Shown here: piece after piece, positions 30,608 to 34,651 of the stretch
Layout: each line of letters starts with the position of its first letter
Numbering within the stretch: the stretch's first letter is position 1
From: Neisseria lactamica NS19
GTDB lineage: Bacteria > Pseudomonadota > Gammaproteobacteria > Burkholderiales > Neisseriaceae
DNA: 34,651 bases
Direction of reading: 5' to 3'
NCBI GenBank assembly: GCA_000193795.2
Contig: AEPI01000035.1
Location: 1 to 34,651 of the forward strand
Position numbers and translations under genes: made by a program
The notes under the pieces: model-generated
The model's input: only the letters and a program-made list of their open reading frames with translations
Told to the model about the DNA's origin: nothing
The model's database searches: none

Positions 30608-31172
30608 TTTATCTTTTTATGAGTGGGTTAGAATCGAGAGAGAAAGACTTCTTATCAATGCTTTTCCTGATTTTATCGAGAATTCTTATGGTGAAACCTA
30701 TGTAATTGAATGTGATGGCAATGTGGAGGAGGTTAGGAAATTAGTAAAAGAAGTGTTGTTTGTATTCAATAATTTGTATATGAAACATAAATGGATTGAT
30801 GATATAGAACAATGGAAAGCAATTTTACCGCATCAATTTACCAAAAATTTTGCACGAGAACTTACAATAGAAGAGGTGGAAAAAGAACGTGATTGGTTCT
30901 ATTCATTAGCATATAAGCAAAAATTAGAAGAAGCTAAAAAGGCAGCATACGAACCCTGGCGATTGAGTGACTGGGCAGAAACTATGCATCCTGAGAACAG
31001 AGTTTGGTTTTGGTGGGGAGACACAATTCTTGGAGAACGAACTAAAGATAATTATTTTGTTGTCGCTATTAAACTTTTAGATGATTATTATTCATTTAAT
31101 CCTATTAAAATCTTTTTTAAAAATTGTGGAGCAAAAAATATTTCTAATATAAGTCAATATGACCTATATTAG
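30597..31172 (+). CDS. Unknown AT-rich protein, candidate immunity protein of an orphan cassette
   Basis: 191 residues from ATG 30597 with GGAAG upstream inside the toxin fragment. It starts MADNLSFYEWVRIERERLL, is rich in aromatic and charged residues (YEPWRLSDWAETMHPE, NRVWFWWGDTILGE) and has no signal peptide, so it is cytoplasmic. I do not recognise the family. The overlapping toxin fragment and AT-rich composition suggest an immunity protein kept after toxin loss. A DUS-pair terminator follows. Confidence 0.6.
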   Translation: MADNLSFYEWVRIERERLLINAFPDFIENSYGETYVIECDGNVEEVRKLVKEVLFVFNNLYMKHKWIDDIEQWKAILPHQFTKNFARELTIEEVEKERDWFYSLAYKQKLEEAKKAAYEPWRLSDWAETMHPENRVWFWWGDTILGERTKDNYFVVAIKLLDDYYSFNPIKIFFKNCGAKNISNISQYDLY

Positions 31173-31210
31173 AAATGCTGCTAATTTTGAGATTTTGGAT
31201 TTGGATAAAA

Positions 31211-31254
31211 ATGCCGTCTGAACTTTTCCGACAAGGTTCAGACGGCATTTTTTA
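31211..31254. terminator. Inverted DUS pair with T-run
   Basis: ATGCCGTCTGAAC (31211-31223) pairs with GTTCAGACGGCAT (31236-31248), followed by TTTTTT. It lies between convergent genes. Confidence 0.85.
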
Positions 31255-31273
31255 TATCTACTGATTGTGATAT

Positions 31274-32221
31274 TTATTGGGAAGTTTTTCCCTTGTCGAG
31301 GATTTTCATCCCAGCCGAAATCAGGCTACCAATGTCGGCAACGTTGGCGGGCATAATCAGCGTATTGCTTTCTTTGGCAAGATTGTTGAACGCGGCGACG
31401 TATTGTTCCGCAATCTTCAGATTGACCGCATCCGCGCCGCCTTGTGTTTGAAGGGCTGCGGCTATTTGACGGATGGCTTCGGCATTGGCTTCGGCAACAA
31501 GGCGCAAGGATTCCGCTTCGCCTTTGGCGCGGTTGATGCGGGCGATTTTCTCGGCATTTGACGCATTGACCGCAGCCTGAGCCTCGCCTTCGGATTGTTG
31601 GATTTCGGCTTCGCGCTGACCACTGGCAAGGTTGATTTGTTCGATTTTACGGCCTTCGGATTCGGCGATACGGGCGCGTTTTTCGCGTTCGGCGGTAATT
31701 TGCGCCTGCATCGCGCGCAAAATCTCTTGCGGCGGCACCAAGTCTTTAATCTCATAACGCAAAACCTTCACACCCCAGGCCCCGGCTGCCTCATCGAGGG
31801 CGGAAACGACGGTGCTGTTGATTTCGTCGCGTTCTTCAAACGTTTTGTCCAACTCCATACGTCCGATAACGGAACGCAGCGTTGTTTGGGCAAGCTGGGT
31901 AATCGCCATAATGTAGTTGCTCGAACCGTATGAGGCGAGTTTGGGGTCGGTTACTTGAAAATAGATGATGCCGTCAACAGTCAGCTGCGTATTGTCGCGC
32001 GTGATGCAGACCTGGCTGGGTACGTCTAAAGGGATTTCTTTCAGCGAATGGCGGTAGGCGACGCGGTCGATAAAGGGAATCAAAATATTCAAACCGGCCG
32101 TCAGGGCGCGATGGAAACGCCCGAGCCTTTCGACAACGTGGACTTCCTGCTGTGGGATGACGACAAAGGATTTGAAGCCGAAAACGGCAACGGCTGCCAA
32201 CAAGATAATGAAAAATTCCAT
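31274..32221 (-). CDS. SPFH/stomatin-like membrane protein (QmcA/paraslipin type)
   Basis: 315 residues with AGGAATT ahead of ATG 32221. One N-terminal membrane segment (EFFIILLAAVAVFGFKSFVV) is followed by the SPFH domain (VERLGRFHRALTAGLNILIP, YRHSLKEIPLDVPSQVC, QTTLRSVIGRMELDKTFEER), a Glu/Ala-rich coiled coil (ITAEREKRARIAESEGRKIE) and a C-terminal block (MPANVADIGSLISAGMKIL). Such proteins form rings in the membrane and organise proteases or lipid domains, usually with an NfeD partner, which here is the gene just upstream (14 bases). Confidence 0.93.
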   Translation of the reverse strand: MEFFIILLAAVAVFGFKSFVVIPQQEVHVVERLGRFHRALTAGLNILIPFIDRVAYRHSLKEIPLDVPSQVCITRDNTQLTVDGIIYFQVTDPKLASYGSSNYIMAITQLAQTTLRSVIGRMELDKTFEERDEINSTVVSALDEAAGAWGVKVLRYEIKDLVPPQEILRAMQAQITAEREKRARIAESEGRKIEQINLASGQREAEIQQSEGEAQAAVNASNAEKIARINRAKGEAESLRLVAEANAEAIRQIAAALQTQGGADAVNLKIAEQYVAAFNNLAKESNTLIMPANVADIGSLISAGMKILDKGKTSQ

Positions 32222-32235
32222 AATTCCTCCGAGTG

Positions 32236-32643
32236 TTAAGGGTTTGCGATGATAAGAAGGTTGCCTTCCTTGCGGACGATGAGGGCGCGCGTTCCCGGTT
32301 CAAACACATCCTGCCCCGTATTTTGCGCCTGCCAGTGCGTACCGCGATAAAAAACTTCGTAACGGTTGCCGCCTGCGTGCCGGAGAATTTCGGCATATTG
32401 CCCGGCATCCAAATCCTGATATGAATCTGTTTCAACTTTTCTAACGGCGGTTTTGGCGTGTACGAACCAAATACCCAGCGCGGAAAGCAGAGCGGCGGTC
32501 AAGACGGCGGCAGGCGTACTGCCGGTCAGCCCGTAAGCAATGCCCGAACCCGCCAAAGCCGCGCTGACAACCAAAAGATAAACCGTCCCCGTCAATAATT
32601 CGATGATTAAGACGGCAACAGCGGCAACAAACCATACAGTCAT
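32236..32643 (-). CDS. NfeD-like membrane protein
   Basis: 135 residues from ATG 32643, with GGGGA five bases upstream. Membrane segments VWFVAAVAVLIIELLTGTVY and VVSAALAGSGIAYGLTG, then AAVLTAALLSALGIWFVHA; the C-terminal part (GQYAEILRHAGGNRYEVFYR, then RALIVRKEGNLLIIANP) is the OB-fold typical of short NfeD proteins. It works with the SPFH protein encoded immediately downstream. Confidence 0.9.
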   Translation of the reverse strand: MTVWFVAAVAVLIIELLTGTVYLLVVSAALAGSGIAYGLTGSTPAAVLTAALLSALGIWFVHAKTAVRKVETDSYQDLDAGQYAEILRHAGGNRYEVFYRGTHWQAQNTGQDVFEPGTRALIVRKEGNLLIIANP

Positions 32644-32723
32644 ACATTTCCCCACAAAGCGCGTCGTTTGACAAAATCACGCGATATCAGCAGTATAGCC
32701 GAATTTGAAAGGATAGGGCAGAT

Positions 32724-33383
32724 ATGGACACTTGGCACGATGCGCTGGGCAACGAAAAACGGCAGCCGTATTTTCAAGAAATTTTAAATGCAGTCAGGCA
32801 GGAACGTTTGTCAGGGCAAATCATCTATCCGCCGGCGGCTGATGTGTTCAACGCATTCCGGCTGACATCGTTTGACCGGGTCAAAGTCGTCATTCTCGGA
32901 CAAGACCCGTATCACGGAGAAGGGCAGGCAAACGGTTTGGCATTTTCCGTCCGTCAGGGTATCCGGATACCGCCGTCTTTGTTGAATATTTACAAAGAAT
33001 TATCAAACGATATCAAAGATTTTTCCATTCCCGGTCACGGCTGCCTGACAGCGTGGGCGGAGCAGGGCGTATTGCTTCTGAACACGGTTTTGACGGTACG
33101 CGCGGGACAGGCACATTCGCATGCCCTTTTAGGCTGGGAACGCTTTACCGATACCGTCATCAGACAGCTTGCGACACACCGCAAGCACCTCGTCTTCATG
33201 CTGTGGGGCGGGTATGCACAACAAAAAGGGAAACTGATAGACAGTCAAAACCATTTGATATTGACCGCGCCGCATCCGTCTCCTCTGTCGGCATATCGCG
33301 GTTTTTTCGGTTGCCGCCATTTTTCACAGGCAAACAGCTATTTGAGCCGGCACGGTATCGAGCCAATAAACTGGAAGCTGTAA
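32724..33383 (+). CDS. ung: Uracil-DNA glycosylase (family 1)
   Basis: 219 residues with AGGA upstream. The water-activating loop GQDPYHGEGQANGLAFSV (Asp about 62) and the minor-groove loop HPSPLSAYRGFFGC are complete, as is the Ser/Pro-rich loop IRIPPSLLNIYKEL. It removes uracil from DNA to start base-excision repair. Length and motifs are normal. Confidence 0.97.
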   Translation: MDTWHDALGNEKRQPYFQEILNAVRQERLSGQIIYPPAADVFNAFRLTSFDRVKVVILGQDPYHGEGQANGLAFSVRQGIRIPPSLLNIYKELSNDIKDFSIPGHGCLTAWAEQGVLLLNTVLTVRAGQAHSHALLGWERFTDTVIRQLATHRKHLVFMLWGGYAQQKGKLIDSQNHLILTAPHPSPLSAYRGFFGCRHFSQANSYLSRHGIEPINWKL

Positions 33384-33458
33384 TGCCGATATAGCTATAG
33401 CCGTTGCCGCTATCGGGCAAACCTTATAAAACAGCTTTACGCATCGCTTTGGGCGAGC

Positions 33459-33692
33459 GTGCCGAGTTGCGCGGCGGTATGGATGCGGATCTTTATAATG
33501 AAAACCCTTTGGGGCGGTTGTAATACCGACACCGCCGGCATGTGGTTGAATCTGGAACTCGCAAAAAAACCGCCCGAATGCCTGGAATACGTTGTCGTCC
33601 ACAAACTGACCCATTTGCTCGAACGCCGTCACAATGCCCGTTTTATGGCGCATATGGATAACTTTCTCCCAAACCGGCAAAGCATCAAATGA
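33459..33692 (+). pseudogene. YgjP-like metallopeptidase remnant with altered active site
   Basis: 77 codons matching the C-terminal part of the YgjP/M48-like family: TLWGGCNTDTAGMWLNLELA, then KKPPECLEYVVVHKLTHLLE and RRHNARFMAHMDNFLP. The zinc motif H-E-x-x-H reads HKLTH, so the catalytic Glu is Lys. The N-terminal half is missing and the last residues deviate. I take it as decayed debris next to ung. From 33384 to 33458 nothing else is seen. Confidence 0.7.
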
Positions 33693-33763
33693 CAGCTTAA
33701 TGCCTTGAAGTTAGGGGTGTAACGCAAGGATGAATCCAACGCATCCCGCATTTGTGTTTTAAA

Positions 33764-33946
33764 ATGCCTTTTATCAGTAGGCATAAAAAGACAGGCAAGA
33801 TCAGAATAATACCAGACACTTATGACTTTGAAATGCAAGACTGGCAGAACAATAAACTAAGAAATATAGAAACTTTTATAGGTTCTCCCGGTAGTGGTAC
33901 AAAATTCAAGATAGATTTCAAAGGGAGAGTTAATATTGTTAATTAA
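33764..33946 (+). pseudogene. Orphan toxin-tip-like fragment
   Basis: 60 residues in AT-rich sequence: MPFISRHKKTGKIRIIPDTY, then DFEMQDWQNNKLRNIETFIG and SPGSGTKFKIDFKGRVNIVN. It has no strong ribosome site. The basic, strand-rich composition and the small gene behind it resemble the tips of secreted polymorphic toxins. The catalytic type is unknown. Confidence 0.45.
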
Positions 33947-33967
33947 AAAATAATTTTATGGGTAGTT

Positions 33968-34354
33968 ATGACTTTATTTTGGATTTTCATTTTTTATCCA
34001 AATGAGAAAGAATTATCAACAAAACGATTTATTTTTGAGAAGTCATACAGTTATAATTCCGGCATGCCATTTAACTATTTCTTAATAGATAAAAATCAGA
34101 ATTCCATTATTTATTTCTTTGTTAATGACTACATAGAAGAGGGTAACTTTATTTATTTTTCATATATTGATGGAGGTATTGTGCATGATTTCTGCTATAC
34201 AAATAAAAAGTTAAAGCTATTACGTATTAACAAACTAACTGATAGTATAGAAAATGCTCAAATAAATAAGCACCAAATAGTTTTTGATAAAATTAATAAA
34301 ATAAAATACAGTGATTTAACATGGTTGCAAAGTGAATATAATAGATGCAAGTAA
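33968..34354 (+). CDS. Unknown AT-rich protein, candidate immunity protein
   Basis: 128 residues. The start (MTLFWIFIFYPNEKEL) is hydrophobic for about eight residues; the rest is rich in Tyr, Phe, Asn, Lys (NSIIYFFVNDYIEEGNFIYF, then KLKLLRINKLTDSIENAQIN). No family recognised. Position behind a toxin-tip-like fragment and strong AT bias suggest an immunity gene of a tps-type cassette. A possible N-terminal membrane anchor is weak. Confidence 0.55.
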   Translation: MTLFWIFIFYPNEKELSTKRFIFEKSYSYNSGMPFNYFLIDKNQNSIIYFFVNDYIEEGNFIYFSYIDGGIVHDFCYTNKKLKLLRINKLTDSIENAQINKHQIVFDKINKIKYSDLTWLQSEYNRCK

Positions 34355-34363
34355 ATTTCTGTA

Positions 34364-34585
34364 TTGATTATTTATTGGAAAAATTGCATTGGTTACACTT
34401 TTTTCATGCTGCTCAGTGCACAGGTAGGGGGCGTGCTGGGGCAGAATGCGGTGGAGAATAATGCCCTAGACCGTTTGGACGGATTCACACCCGGCGAACG
34501 AAGCCTGAGAGCCAGAGCAGATAAGATCTACCAAAACAACCAGAAGGACAAAGACCTTTACATCCGCGCTTACTCAGTCGGATGA
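34364..34585 (+). pseudogene. VENN pretoxin-domain remnant of a TPS/CdiA-type exoprotein
   Basis: The frame reads LLSAQVGGVLGQNAVENNAL, then DRLDGFTPGERSLRARADKI and YQNNQKDKDLYIRAYSVG. The VENN motif (34451-34462) marks the pretoxin region that joins the filament of TpsA/CdiA proteins to variable toxin tips. The rest of the protein is absent, so this is a recombination leftover. From 34586 to the end nothing is seen. Confidence 0.65.
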
Positions 34586-34651
34586 TTTCTTTAGGATTTA
34601 TCGAGAAGCAAGAAACAAGCTGCGCTTGCATAATAATATAATTTAACATAA

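Noticed and set aside
1..34651. CRISPR array or restriction-modification genes
   Set aside because: No regularly spaced repeats were seen; the recurring short repeats are DUS, dRS3 and Correia elements. No methylase motifs were found.

Overview
The window is Neisseria, most likely N. meningitidis. It carries many 12-base DNA uptake sequences (DUS, ATGCCGTCTGAA and its complement), often as inverted pairs acting as terminators. It also has three Correia elements and dRS3 repeats. The order rnr, guaB, glnD, bfrB/bfrA, a tpsA haemagglutinin, lipA/lipB and ung is one I recall from meningococcal chromosomes; that assignment is from memory, not from a search.

Region 1 (1-8226) is a decayed prophage ending beside a tRNA-Ser gene. 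It holds a possible two-gene toxin-antitoxin pair, a tail-fibre assembly gene, hicAB with a nonsense-mutated hicA, a lysis cassette, a Doc toxin with a 43-residue antitoxin, a KilA-N antirepressor-type pseudogene with a probable C4-type antisense RNA in its leader, a 55-residue ribbon-helix-helix-like protein, a 20-residue peptide ORF and an integrase broken by two frameshifts. Most of the regulatory and integration genes read on the minus strand; the tail and lysis genes read on the plus strand.

Region 2 (8227-18300) is mainly core genome: tRNA-Ser(GGA), two tRNA-Leu(CAG), RNase R, IMP dehydrogenase, GlnD, an XRE-type regulator and the bfrA-bfrB operon. An AT-rich insert at 12788-13550 between guaB and glnD looks like an orphan toxin-tip/immunity cassette.

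Region 3 (18435-27080) is an 8.6-kb module bounded by two 50-bp direct repeats (49/50 identical). It contains a HlyC-like acyltransferase whose two catalytic positions appear to be substituted, a small lipoprotein, and a 2343-residue two-partner-secretion exoprotein (TpsA). The TpsA tip carries a serine-hydrolase-like motif and its stop codon overlaps the start of the lipoprotein gene, so the pair may be a toxin and its immunity protein.

Region 4 (27170-34651) has lipA-lipB-ybeD, an AI-2E/PerM-type permease, a second toxin-tip/immunity cassette, an SPFH protein with NfeD, ung, a metallopeptidase remnant, and a third AT-rich toxin/immunity cluster ending in a fragment with the VENN pretoxin motif.

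The main themes are a dying prophage that keeps an antisense-RNA-controlled antirepressor locus, and scattered debris of contact-dependent or TPS toxins with possible immunity genes, inserted between housekeeping genes.
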